From Theobroma cacao (taxonomy: Eukaryota > Streptophyta > Magnoliopsida > Malvales > Malvaceae), in contig NC_030859.1 in NCBI RefSeq assembly GCF_000208745.1, positions 3,426,108 to 3,490,107 on the forward strand: a DNA stretch of 64,000 bases. The letters are read 5' to 3'. Numbering within the stretch: the first letter of the stretch is position 1; each line of letters begins with the position of its first letter. This document shows positions 12,478 to 25,000 of the stretch, one piece after another. Made by a program: the position numbers and the translations under genes. Below the pieces are notes generated by a model that did no database searches, was not told where the DNA came from, and saw only the letters and a program-made list of their open reading frames with translations.

Positions 12478-15306
12478 TGCAATGAAAGAACAAGCCGTAG
12501 TGGTCAGAAGGTTTTACATATGCAGTCATAGTGTGAACGGGCTGTTTGAATACTAAATAAACATCAAAAGCACCTGTCAAGACAGCTATCCTAATTTAAA
12601 GATGTAGTGATTTAGTGATATGTGAGTATCATTATGTGGATAATTTTTCTCATATTTTATGGTCTGACTGGGGCCAAAAGGCTTAGTCAAAAAGTTACCA
12701 GAAATTGATCTTTCACCTTGGTGAACTGGTACAGGAACTGGGATCTGACCTTCTTAAGATATGTCATGCCAGGTATTAATCTAATGTCTATACTTAAAGT
12801 CCATTGATTCATTATCAATACCAAGTCCAAAAATCTGAAACTGTATAGTCCAAATTGTGACTAGCTTATGATATTTCTCCCTATTCCATCTTCTATCTTC
12901 CCCTTATCATGCCCTGCCTACAAAGGGTAATTTTGATTGCCATTCAGCAAATTGTATTTTTTTTTTTAAGGCTGTTGTTCTTTCTTCTTTCGGAACCATT
13001 TGTGTCCTAATCAGTTGCCAAGAGAATATAAGTGGAAAAACTGGACATTTGTTCAGGAAATGAGGAAAAAATGCAGATTTTGAAGTTCATTGTCGATTGA
13101 AAAGAACAGCCCAAAGGGAGTCAAAGTCTGCTATTTCCTTGGAATTACCAGGTTCATGCATATCTGAAAAGGGTCTTTTTCCATGCCAAAAGTATTGCTT
13201 AACCCCCCCCTTTTTTTTTCAGTCCTCACAACGACAATTGCTCCAGTCTGCCAGTGACTCATAAAAATGGAAATGTGAAAACTTGAGAAATATGAGACCC
13301 CAAATACGCCAGCATGACAACCCTTGACTGCTGCCTGTGATAGGCACATGGAAAAATATGGAAAATTTAGTTAAAAGGGATAAAACAATTTAAAGTCTTA
13401 GTTCAGATGTTAATAGATAGTAAACTAATGTAAAAGAAATAGACCCTAATTACTAGGGTTGAACCTCAAAGATCTAAAGTAAATTTCTCCTACCATATCT
13501 AGCCAGGGATAACTACAATTCCAGTTGTCACAATTATTGTTGGCCACTAGAGCCGTGTGGAAACTATATGCTTAGTATCTCTGTGAAATTTTATCCCAAA
13601 AAACATAAACCTGTTGGTGCTTGAAAAATAACACTAAGGGTAACTGCAAGAGGAATTTTTGCTGCATTTATTTACATTTATAGGATGGTTTCTTTGACAA
13701 AGACACCTCCTTGGTAACCTTCAGAATTTGAGTAAACAAATGGGATTTTCCTTTCGTTTAAAAGCTGGAAGGAATCTTGTTTCTATATGTTAAAGGGCAA
13801 GAGCTAAATGTTATGATTGAGACTCATCAGTTAACAAATTCAATGTGAGACAGAGGTCAAAACCCAGTTTTCTTTTTTTTTTTTTTTAAATGAGAAAGGC
13901 ATCTGCAATGATGTAATTAATAGAATAAAAGCTCAAAATTACATGTGAATCAATAGTACAGAATATGGTTTAATAGAAAAAGGTAGTTCTTTCCTTTCTT
14001 TTTGGCTAAGTAATCTTCACCTTTATAAGCCTTTGTACTAATGATTACCATTTCTTTCCTTTTTTTTTACCTTAGAGTGAGGTATCTTTGACTATTTTTT
14101 ATCTGCTTTCTGCACTTTTTTAGTCATTAGTCAAGAATAGAAAAGTGGAGAGTCCAGGCTTGCCTCAAAAACAACATGGGAATGCAAAGAGATTGAAATA
14201 TTGATTTGGCATTGGAAATTTCAACATTTTTGAAAGGTCAGGTCCAATCCCAAATGCAAGGTGGTGATGAAAAGTCTACTTTTTCTAGAAGGCCAACTGT
14301 GTAGATGTGAATGACTGAATGTATTATGCATTTGCAGCAAAATGTCAGATAAATTTTTTCTGCATGTGATAGGAGGGTGACCATTAACTTGACTGTAAAT
14401 GGTAAAAAATTGCTCCATTCTGACATGGAGATGGAGGTTACATGTTCAAGTAGCTGAAACAGCATCAAACAAAGTAGGAATTGGCTAACTCTGTCAAATT
14501 AAGTAAAGTCTCTTCTGATACTGTTTTGTCACCGATCATTAGTTTTTTTAAAAGATCAACGTAATATAGATTAAGATATGCAACGTCATATTTATAAGCT
14601 TTTTAAAATCTTTTTAATTATCTGATATAAGATTGAAATATCTTACCTATTTTTTTAGAAATATTTGACGTAACATTCAACATCAATTAATTAGTCTTTT
14701 GATTGAATCTTTTCTTGAACATGTACCTGCAAACATTGCTCAAACTTCATTGGAAATTAAACTTCAATCAATCCTTTCGATTTATTTCCAAGCATTTTGA
14801 TATTCTATTTCTTGTACATTACAAAGGTAAGGTATGAACAAGATTACAAAACTCAAAGCACAATTTCATATACATAATAATAATAATAATCCCCAACCAA
14901 TTTCTCTAATCTTGATACATCATCATAATCATGTCCACCCTTTACACACCATTGATAAAACCCCACCACCAATTTCATCAATACAATCATCATCCACACA
15001 TCCATGATGAATTTGTTAAAGCAATCATCTTTGACCCATCAAATTTAATCTAATTTTTTAAACTTATCATGTAAATATTTATTAATTCACACTTAAATTC
15101 GTCAAGAACACAAAGTAAGCAAACATAAATCATCGATATTTTATTTTTTTGTTATGTGACATAATTTCACATAAAAATAAATTATAAAAATAATCATATT
15201 ATATATATATATATATATATATTAAATTTTAGACATGATGACAATAATGACATCATTCTTGGTTCCACTCCTGAATGAGACGTGTATAGTATGACTCTTG
15301 AGGCTT
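12478..15306. other. Intergenic DNA without supported genes
   Basis: AT-rich sequence with homopolymer runs and an (AT)n microsatellite at about 15200-15222. Short ORFs (13131-13349, 14221-14468) have no recognisable content. Confidence 0.45.
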
Positions 15307-15561
15307 TTATGGCGATCGCTTTCTCTGCAAGCTTGTTGACCGGACCATAGATTCGGGTATAAGAACACTGGGATCGGACCTTGACCTATAGAGAGGCATA
15401 CCTGCGGTGGATTCTCCGACGTGGGGCATTTCGCTGCCCATAACCATCAAGGTTGGTTGCTTATCTTCGGCATTTGCAAACCCTTGGCACAATATGAGGG
15501 TCGCTAGGAACATAGCCATGAAGCCTCCAGGGGTTTTCTTAATAGAAGAAGCCGCAGCCAT
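15307..15561 (-). CDS. Small secreted-type protein of unknown family (candidate peptide precursor)
   Basis: The minus-strand ATG at 15561-15559 gives 84 residues ending at TAA 15309-15307. The N-terminus MAAASSIKKTPGG leads into a hydrophobic segment, FMAMFLATLILCQGFANA, with a plausible signal-peptidase site before EDK. The remaining 50-odd residues have no Cys and no further hydrophobic stretch, and end in a Ser/Arg/Lys-rich tail (VRSTSLQRKRSP). The frame is open upstream to an ATG at 15666, but a TATA-like TATAAAA lies at 15652-15646 inside that extension, so the internal ATG fits transcription from this TATA box. GC content is higher than in the surroundings, which supports coding. The form resembles secreted plant peptide precursors, but I recognise no named family. 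Confidence 0.6.
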   Translation of the reverse strand: MAAASSIKKTPGGFMAMFLATLILCQGFANAEDKQPTLMVMGSEMPHVGESTAGMPLYRSRSDPSVLIPESMVRSTSLQRKRSP

Positions 15562-15645
15562 CTCTGAGCCTAAGGATTTTGGACATACAAATGGAATTGA
15601 AAGGTGGAATTGGGAAGCAGATAAGTAAGGGGAAAAGATCTTTGG

Positions 15646-15652
15646 TTTTATA
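15646..15652 (-). promoter_or_regulatory. Candidate TATA box of the secreted-type small gene
   Basis: TATAAAA on the minus strand, about 85 bp upstream of the ATG at 15561. That spacing would place a start of transcription near 15615-15620 and leave a leader of about 55 bases. Confidence 0.5.
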
Positions 15653-15666
15653 CCAATTATTGCCAA

Positions 15667-17899
15667 TTTTTTTTGGGTATATTGCTTTCTATTTTTAGTA
15701 TATAAATTTTTAGTACATACAGCTGTTTTAACTTTCTATTGTTGGATATGGTTGGAAATTTTTATTTTCCTTTTAAGGCTAGGCCGATTTGGATTTCTAA
15801 ATTAACGGACTATTTTTAATAACGATGTTAAGGGGTAGTTTGGGTACCTTACAATCGAATATTTTGTACTATCTGACCTATTTAAGTATGATTAAATTAT
15901 TTTATAATTAAGTTTCATTAATGATTTTAGAATATGTAACTAATTATTATAAATAATGATTTTTAATATTAAATTTTTATTATATATATTATATTATTTA
16001 TTTATAAATTTTTTATAATTAATATAATACTTAATAAAATTCATTACATTAATTATTGTAAATATGATTTTAAACTGTAATTGTTTTTTATGAATCAATT
16101 TTAATTTATTAATTTTATTGTCATTAATAATACGCGTAAAAAATGATTTTTAACAGATATGAGTATTGATCGGGTAGTATTTAAGCTATCCAAGTACAAA
16201 TTAGATAACAATTCAAAAAAATTAATCAGTTCTATATATAGTTAGAATATTTTATTAAATAATAAAATTCGAATTAAGATATCTAAAAAATAATAAATAG
16301 CCTATTTGTTAATATCCCTAATTTTTTATTTTTGAATGATATCGTCAAGTTTTTATGAATTTTACTTTTATTTTATAATATGTATCCTTGTCTTCAAATT
16401 ATTTTTTTTTTTTCATGAAGTTGTCTTCAAATTATTTTACTCGAATTTTTATTAAATATATATATCATAAAAAAATTACCTATTAACAAGAAAGAAAACC
16501 CAAAATAATGTGATATTGGACATTAAGCCCATATTTACAAATACTGAATAGCTCACGAAAGCCCAATTTGTTTCTTTGACTCAGTATTTAAAGTTACATG
16601 GACCGAGCTCTAACGGGTTTGGGTCGAATCTCATGCAGGCCCAAGATTTACCATACGTATTGATTTTTAATATTGTAAAAATAATTGATTAAATATATTT
16701 TTAAATAAAAAGATTCCATTCTATATCATAAACTTTTTTTTTTCAGTTTCAAGGTATCTTTATATGTTAATTTTTTATTTTTACTTATTTATTATTACAT
16801 ATATTAAGTTTGTTATTATATATATATATATATATATTAGAATATGACAAGTGCGTTGTATATGGATCAAATATAAAACACTTATGTATGTAACACACGT
16901 AAAGTTCATACTTCTACAATCTAAATGAACAATTTCAAACTCTTTTTGAAAATGCTATTCAATGTTTTTAAACGCCCTCTAAAATCGAGAAAGTCCCTTT
17001 AAAACTTCTTTTTAAATATGTTATATATGTATATATATATTATAAAACATATTTTAAAGTTGATTATACAATATAACCTTTAAGTAACATATACATAATA
17101 TTTCAATAATTTAGGTTACTATGATTATATAGATATTTAAGGATGATATATTTAAAAAATTATCTAAAATTTTGGTAACTTGTATATAATATTTCAATAG
17201 TTTTAGATTATGAAAATTATATAAAATATCATAAAAGAAATTTTAAAAGCTAAAGAAGTATAAAAACTTTCAATAATTTATATGTAAATCTAATTTTTTG
17301 TGTTCATGTGTTTCGACCGTATCTTGTAAATATAAAATATTAATGGTTATATACGTAAATACGACTATGACATGATTAATTAAATGTGTCAGAATTCTAA
17401 TACAAATACATATATGTTTATTAATCATAAACATAATATATGATAATATAATCACAAAACATTTTTCACTCGTTAACTTAATAACACGTTAATGTTATAT
17501 GGGTATAAAATGATAAATATTATTTTGATTAATAGTAGTTAATGAACTGTTGGTTATAAAAGTTTATTTGGTTCAAAATAAATAAAAGTTTGATTGACTT
17601 TAAAATAAAAATAACAAATTGTTTGAATTTTTTTGTAAAATAATTGACAAATTTTTTTAAAAATTATGCTTTTTAAGAAAGAATTTACGTGATTGAGATA
17701 TGTTTATTTAATAATTTATATTAATTTATTAGTATTTAATTATTATTATCTAATGAAAAATGGCAACCTTATGAATAGTAAAAAAAATTTAAAAGAAAAA
17801 TACTACTTAATTGTACTAAAAAAAAAAGAAATCTTCAAATCGGACGTGCCAAAACGCATCATCTCAATCTATAAAATTCTCAAAATCCTCAAAATTCTT
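15667..17899. other. AT-rich intergenic DNA with a GCCCA-containing patch
   Basis: Mostly AT-rich, low-complexity sequence with an (AT)n run at about 16821-16836. A less AT-rich patch at 16520-16660 has several GCCCA/GGCCCA-type words of the sort seen in plant housekeeping promoters, but no gene starts nearby. No ORF is supported. Confidence 0.4.
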
Positions 17900-19039
17900 C
17901 CGTTTCAAAACGGGTTCAAGTTCGACCCGCGATCCGATTCCGAGCCACCCTGAAAGCTTCAGTTTTCTTCCTTCGCCAATTCAGTTCTTCAAAAAGTTCG
18001 CGTTCGTTTCAGAAATTTCTCTCGAGGGCTCAGGCTCCGTTTATTCGTCTATTTCTCTTGACTCTATTATTCTTACTATTTCTTCCGCAAATTCTCAGGT
18101 GAAAACCCTAACTCGCTCTCTCTCTCTCTAAGATCCGTAACCTCCCATTTACAGACTTTATTGTTGTTTTTTAATCTTCCGATTGAATTTTTTTTAACAT
18201 GTTTATGATTTAATGATTAGAGGAAAGTATAATTCTCTGATTTTTGATGATTATTATTATTCTTACGAAATGTTTTCAGTTGTTATAGTGAAGTTGTAAG
18301 TGAGATGATTTGGAACAGTTAAGCTAGATTATGGTTATGCAAATCTCTTTTCTTTTCATGGATTTAAGGTAAGTGTTAAAAGGAGAAATGAGATTGTTAG
18401 AATTCTAATTATGAAGTATTTTTCCGCATTTGTTCCATGATTTTAAGGTGTGTATTTTGAAAGGTTAAAATATGGTTTTCTTTGTCTTTGTGCTTCGAAT
18501 ATCACTCTGATATACATGCTGCAGGTTATGAGGTATAATTGGTGAAGCGGATTTTAGGGCTGAACTTTTGAGTATCATAGTTTAAAAAGTAATTGAAAAA
18601 AAAATTGTTCCAAGAAAAATTACTGTATTACAGGGTTGACTACGATATCTTGTGCAACTTAGCGTAGGGGTTTAAAATGCTGGAAGGGGGAGTGATATAT
18701 GATACAGAGAGAGTTATTTATATAGGTACTACCTTGAGGTGCTTGGTTCTGGAAAAGCTAGAAGATCATATTTAGATACTAATAGCTTGTTTTTGTTTTA
18801 ATGCAAATTTCGCAGTTATTGATTCTTTAACTATATTTAGAAAGCTGGTAGAAGGTTCCATTTAGCTCCAATTCTTCATTTTTTTAATGGTAATTTCTTG
18901 GTAATTGATCTGTTAGTTATAGTTATATAGGGATTATTGTGGTGAAATATAATAATGATTCATTTTTTTACTGCTAATCTCTTGATGATTGATTCGTTAG
19001 TTATAGTTAATAGGATAATTGTTACGACAAATAGATGAG
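17900..19039 (+). other. UPF2: UPF2 5' leader with a probable leader intron
   Basis: GC content rises sharply at 17900-18100, next to a candidate leader exon that ends ATTCTCAG|GTGAAA at 18098/18099. The donor is good and is followed by a CT microsatellite. Several acceptors are possible before the UPF2 start (for example the CAG ending at 18523), so I cannot fix the leader splicing. The pattern suggests transcription begins near 17.9-18.0 kb with at least one intron in the 5' UTR. Confidence 0.45.
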
Positions 19040-22000
19040 ATGGATCACCATGAGGATGAATGTCGTGCTGGAGGTGAACACCATGGCAAACAAGATGATG
19101 AGGTAACACTAATGGGCCTGTTGAATTGTACATGTATGCTTGAAAATTTACTATTTGATCATTTTTCTTGTTCTTGGAGGGTTTTTCACAATAAAGAAAT
19201 TTGAAGTTGCTTTGACATTACTCACTTTTATATGATTTATTTCAATTGTAGGAAGCTGTTGCTCGTCTTGAGGAAATGAAGAAATCAATCGAGGGAAAAA
19301 TGGCTCTTCGTCAAAGCAATTTGAATCCTGAGAGGCCTGGTTAGTAAATTTTACTACATTTAAGGTCCGTTTGTTTTCACATAAACTATTTTCTGGAAAA
19401 CGTTTTCAATACTTATGCTTGTTTGGAAGACGGAAAATTTATTCTAGATATAAAATATTTTACAGGTCAACAGAAAAAATACTTTTATACTACCTAGTAG
19501 TATAGGTTTGATGAATAATTAATATTTAACTTAAAATATTAAAAAAATTAAAAATATTAATATTTAACTTAAAAATTTTTTACCTTAAAGTATTAATATT
19601 TAAATTATTCAATACTATTAAAATTAAAAGAAATTTTTTTTAATGAAATCAATCAATTCAATTAATTCTTTTATTTGTAAATTGAATAAATTTTACCAAA
19701 ATTATAACAAAAAATATTTTAATGACCATCATTCGATGAATATACATTTATAAATATAGGTTTTAGATGCTTTACCCAATTGACGAATATTGATATTTTT
19801 ATAGTGTAATGGTAAAAAAATGATGAGATGGAAAATTTTTTGAAAATTAGAGCTTACTTTCTTTACAATATGTGGTTAATTGCTTAGGAAAATATCATTA
19901 TTGATTTTTCCCCTTTTCATTTCCTTTCTTAATTTTAATGTGAAAACCAAATGGCACAATTGTTTTGTAATCTATCCCTATTTATCATTTTAACACCCAA
20001 ATAATTCCACCAGTGATAGTGGAAAATATTTTCCACAGGATGATCCAAACAATAGACAATCTTTTTGATAGTTTATCCTAAAAACAGAAAACATTAAATT
20101 TTCCTGTAAAATATTTTACACAGAAAAAATTTTACTCTAGCAAGTTATTTTTTGGTTGTCAAACGGACCCTTAAAGTTTCTTAAATGCCCATTGCAATTG
20201 AAACGGTTAAAATTGTTTACCCGACTGGTTTATCATCTATTATAGTAATTTTAGCCTGTCCTTAAATGGAAATTGCTTAGAGTTAACCAGTAATTCATCC
20301 TTCATCCTTAATGGCATTTTCTATAGATTGAAAACTGAAAAAGAAAGAACTATAGCTTATAGTACTTTTGGTAACAAATAGGTCAGTGCTGAGATAAGGC
20401 TCCTTTAAGTGGCTTTGTAAACTTATTATTAGGAATTGTGCTGAAATATTGGGATATGCAAGTTAGAATAGCTCATGTTTAGAAGCTCGTAGTCAACTCT
20501 TAAGTCATGTTTATCATTATATGTTCAGAATTTACCACTTTTATCAATGAGATTTTTGGTTATGTGCAATTCTATGTTCCCTTCCACTCGAATCGACTCG
20601 GACTTTCTCTTTGGTGCCCTGGGCCTATATTGTAAATAACGACAGTCTAAAACATTCTTCCTTAAGGTTTTCTTAGTATAGTGGTAACTCCACTGTACTA
20701 GATAGCTTTTTAAAGTGCTGGCCCTTCCAAGTTTTGCCCATAATAATTTGTCTTTTTAATTTATGTTACTTTGTAGTGATTATAATTTTTGTACTGGTTG
20801 TCACCTACAGTGTCCCTTCTTCTTACTGTATTGTTGTGAAAGCACTCAAAGTAATTTTTTTTGACCAATTCAAAATTTCTATTTAATGATATTGATACTT
20901 AACCATTGCTTGTAACGTTCTGTTATGTCCATATGATGTTCTATTTCAGTAATATGTGACCCAATTCTTTTGGAATTTAAGAAGTTCATCCAAGAAAAAA
21001 ATGTATCAACACTAGATGGCCCCTGAACAAAGTGCTCTTTTATTGTTTTTGAAGATGTTTTGGGTTGCTTCCACGATGATGACTTAGGTACTTGATAGAC
21101 AATTGCTAGAAAATTTCGTCATAAGTAATTTTTTGGGCTCATAGAATATCTAAAACTGGAATTTAATATTTGAGAGGGTAGAAATTGGGAGGATGAAAAA
21201 AAGAGGTCTAAAAGTTTTATACTTGGCAGATATAAAAGCCTGAAGATAGGAATGATGCATTTCTTTTTAGTTTCTTTCAATATTTTAAATTGGGTAATGA
21301 GGTAGAAGAAAATGTGAGAAAAGATGAGAATTGTGTGGCTTTGCAGACTTATTTCTCGTTTCTTTAATTAGGGGAAAATTTCCTTGACCAACCATAAGTG
21401 ACAGATTTCCATTCCTTCTTCCTTTTGTGCTTATTATTATCATGGGTGGTGGAATTTCATGTGCCTATTAGTCTAATTTTTGTCTTTCCTAATTTAACTT
21501 CCAAAATTATCTTTGTAGATTAACTTCAATATAGTCTAGGTTGTGGACATTTATTATGGTATTTTGAATAACTGTCACATAGACATTAATATGTTTTTAT
21601 TCTTGGTTTTAGACTCTGGGTTCCTCAGAACATTGGATTCCAGCATCAGGCGCAATACAGCTGTTATTAAAAAATTAAAGCAGATAAATGAAGAGCAGAA
21701 GGAAGGATTGATGGAGGAGCTACGAAGTGTTAATTTAAGCAAATTTGTTAGTGAAGCTGTGACTGCTATATGTGATGCCAAGCTTAAAAGTTCAGATATA
21801 CAAGCTGCAGTTCAGGTAGTGTTTATGAATGAGTTTGATCTAGAAATTGTTTGGTTTTATATTGAGATTATATGGCCATACATATTGTTATCTCAGTTAA
21901 TTCGCTGTGAGTACAAAGAGTCATTCAAAATCTATGTTATTTCCTATTCAGACATGCAAAGTTGGTAGTTGTATGTTTGATTGAAATTTGAATGCGAACT

Positions 22001-25000
22001 TTCGTGTATTCTCTTCAGCTGAAAATGGTTCATGGTTTCATGAGCCAAACTTCAAAGACTTGAATGAATCATAGCTGTTTAAGCGAGGTAATTTAAGCAG
22101 CCAGTATTAGGTAATTTTGATTTAAATAAGAAACTAAAAGAATTTGGTAGTCTTTGTGTCCAAATGGGTTGTAGTAGCTTGTATGAGTCATTGGTTACCT
22201 CCTGCAACAGCTTTCAACCTTTTGCTAGCAGATTTGATTTTTTCATGAGGATTCAATGTTTTATAAATTGTTTATTGCATACATTTTAAATATCCATAGA
22301 GTGTCCTAGTCTGGTCCTTACTATTTTCATCATCAACTTCTTTGTAGTTCACCTTCTACTTTCATGCATGTATGGATAATAAGCTGCTCCAGGTTGTGGC
22401 AACTATGATGCAATTTCTGGTTTGTAATGTCCAAATCTTACTAGTTTCTTGTTATATAGAGTTATTATCTTCATAGCCCACTGTTGGTAAAGTCACTTGC
22501 TTAAAAGTTTGTAAAATATGTTGATGAATAGAGTTAACATTTACATTCCTTGTATTATGAAGGATATGCATATCTGTGATGTCTGTATCTGCATGCATGT
22601 TTGTAATTGTCCAAATTTTTGCTGGTTTCTTTGTATACAGTCTGCGTCTTCATATGCCATGCCACTATTTATGAAGTTGGCTGAAAGTTCATAAATGTGT
22701 TAATGGGTGTAGTTCACATCTATTCGTTGTAATAAGAAGGATAGTTATGTGTGACGTCTGTATCAGTATGTATGCACTCTACATATGTTTTGCTGGCTAG
22801 CTTCTGTCGTTCTTGAGAAATTTGTGAGAGCTTAAAAGTATTTATTTGTGGTAATTGTATGTCCTCTACCTCCCATATGATACTTACTGTTTCTATCTGT
22901 CAAAGATCTGCTCTTTGCTTAATCAAAGGTACAAAGATTTCTCACCAAGTCTGATACAAGGGCTCCTGAAAGTCTTCTTTCCGGGAAAATCTGGGGATGA
23001 TTTGGATGCAGACAGGAACTTGAAGGCAATGAAGAAGCGTAGTACTTTGAAACTTCTTCTGGAACTTTACTTTGTTGGAGTTATAGAAGACAACGGAATC
23101 TTTATCAATATCATTAAGGATCTTACTAGCACAGAGCACTTGAAGGACCGAGATGCTACTCAGACAAATTTAACTCTTCTTGCTAGTTTTGCTCGACAAG
23201 GGCGAGTGTTTCTAGGGCTTCCAATTTCTGGACAAGAAATTCTAGAAGAGGTACATCTTTTTTTGTTCGTTAAGATGGCCTGATACTTCCAAATCTAGGA
23301 TTGTTTCTATGAAGCTATTTTGGCTTTGCATTTTGACTTCTAGATTATTTGTATCTTTGATATTGATAGTGGAGTTTATCGTTTGTTATTGGCATCAGAA
23401 AATGGTAGGAATAGGTTGATTATATTTAGATGGATTAATTTCCAACCTGATTGCCAGTTTATGTCCCATTTATTTGTCTAAACTAGCACCCGTAACTATT
23501 AATCCAGATCTGATCTGATCCTACCTTCCTAACTGATTGAATATTTTCTGCTGTTGAGAATGTGGTCAATTCTTATAATGTTTCAACTAAGATTTAGGTT
23601 AAGTAGCCAAAAAACCTATTAAAACAACCATTATTAAAAAGGAATATATACATATATATTACAATTATTAGATGTATTGTCTACAGAAATGCAAAAAAGA
23701 GGAAAAAAAAAAAACCGGATCACAGTGGCTCTGTTGGAAGCTTGCAACAATGTCAAAACGGGTATGCCAAGAAGTTGACTAGTTTACCATTACCTTTTTA
23801 GCCCCACTAGAAGCCAACATGCTGAGACCTGACTCAGTGATCCAACTGGACTTGATGACTCAGTTGTGGTGAGTCAGCCATGCTTGGCAAAGAGGCCTCT
23901 GTGACTTTAAGGAGCATATGATGATGTTATTTTGGTGGTGGGGATTGAGCCTCTGTTGGTTCTCTTTGGACGTGGCATTGGGGCTAAACTCCTAAGTGGG
24001 AGAAGGGAGGATCTAAAGTTATGACGGACTGAAGCGGGTTTTTGGGAGTCATATATGTAGTTACCACACCTTCCCCTCTTAAACATGTTTATATCTGGGG
24101 TCAGTGAATTTTAACCCATTTGTAACCAGAGAGGTTAAATTAATTACACTAACACCCGGTGTATAGGGTGGCTACATGGATATGGTTAACAATTCTCACC
24201 CCTATTTGTTTGGTATTATTAGATAATTCTATCATGCTTTAGTGGCTGTACTTTTGTAATGTAAACATTTTATTCTTTGTGTGAACAATTGTTATGCCAG
24301 CTAGACCTTAGTTTATAGCTTCTTTGCTGGCAATTTGCTGCAGTTCTTTAAAGGCCTCAATATCACAGCAGATCAGAAGAAAACTTTTAGGAAGGCCTTC
24401 CATGCATATTATGATGCTGTCACTGAACTTCTTCAGTCTGAGCATGCGGTAAGCTTTTGCAATTGAAAATATTATCTTTTAAGGGAATAAATATTAAGGT
24501 CTTTATTTGAACTTCTCTTTAGCCACATCTTTTGTTCCACAAATAATTAGTTGAAATAATTGGTTTCTTTCATTATCTTTTTTTTTTCCCTGCCCTAATT
24601 GATGGTTTTTTTCCTTTTATTACTATTAAAATTCTTTTATAGACACTTCGCCAGATGGAGCATGAGAATGCCAAGATTCTAAATGCTAAAGGAGAGCTCA
24701 ATGAAGAAAATGCGTCTTCATATGAAAAGCTGCGAAAATCCTATGATCATTTGTACCGCAATGTCTCGTCGTAAGTTGCTTTATGTGTCATTTCGTGGTT
24801 GTTTATTCTGGTGGCAATGTCTCATTGTAAGTGGTATTTATGGTATTGTATTACTTATTTTATATATTAATTATAGATGTTTAGATCATGCCTGAACCAG
24901 GAATAATTATGCTGTATTAGCAAGTTTATAATCATTGAGTAATTATGGAGTTGCATTCCAATATCTTTACTCTTTGTCTCTGGATGAACAGATATTGTCT

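Noticed and set aside
15837..16230. Possible MITE with GGGTA-type ends, resembling 52330-52500
   Set aside because: The shared words are mostly AT-rich runs and no clear terminal inverted repeats could be paired by eye.
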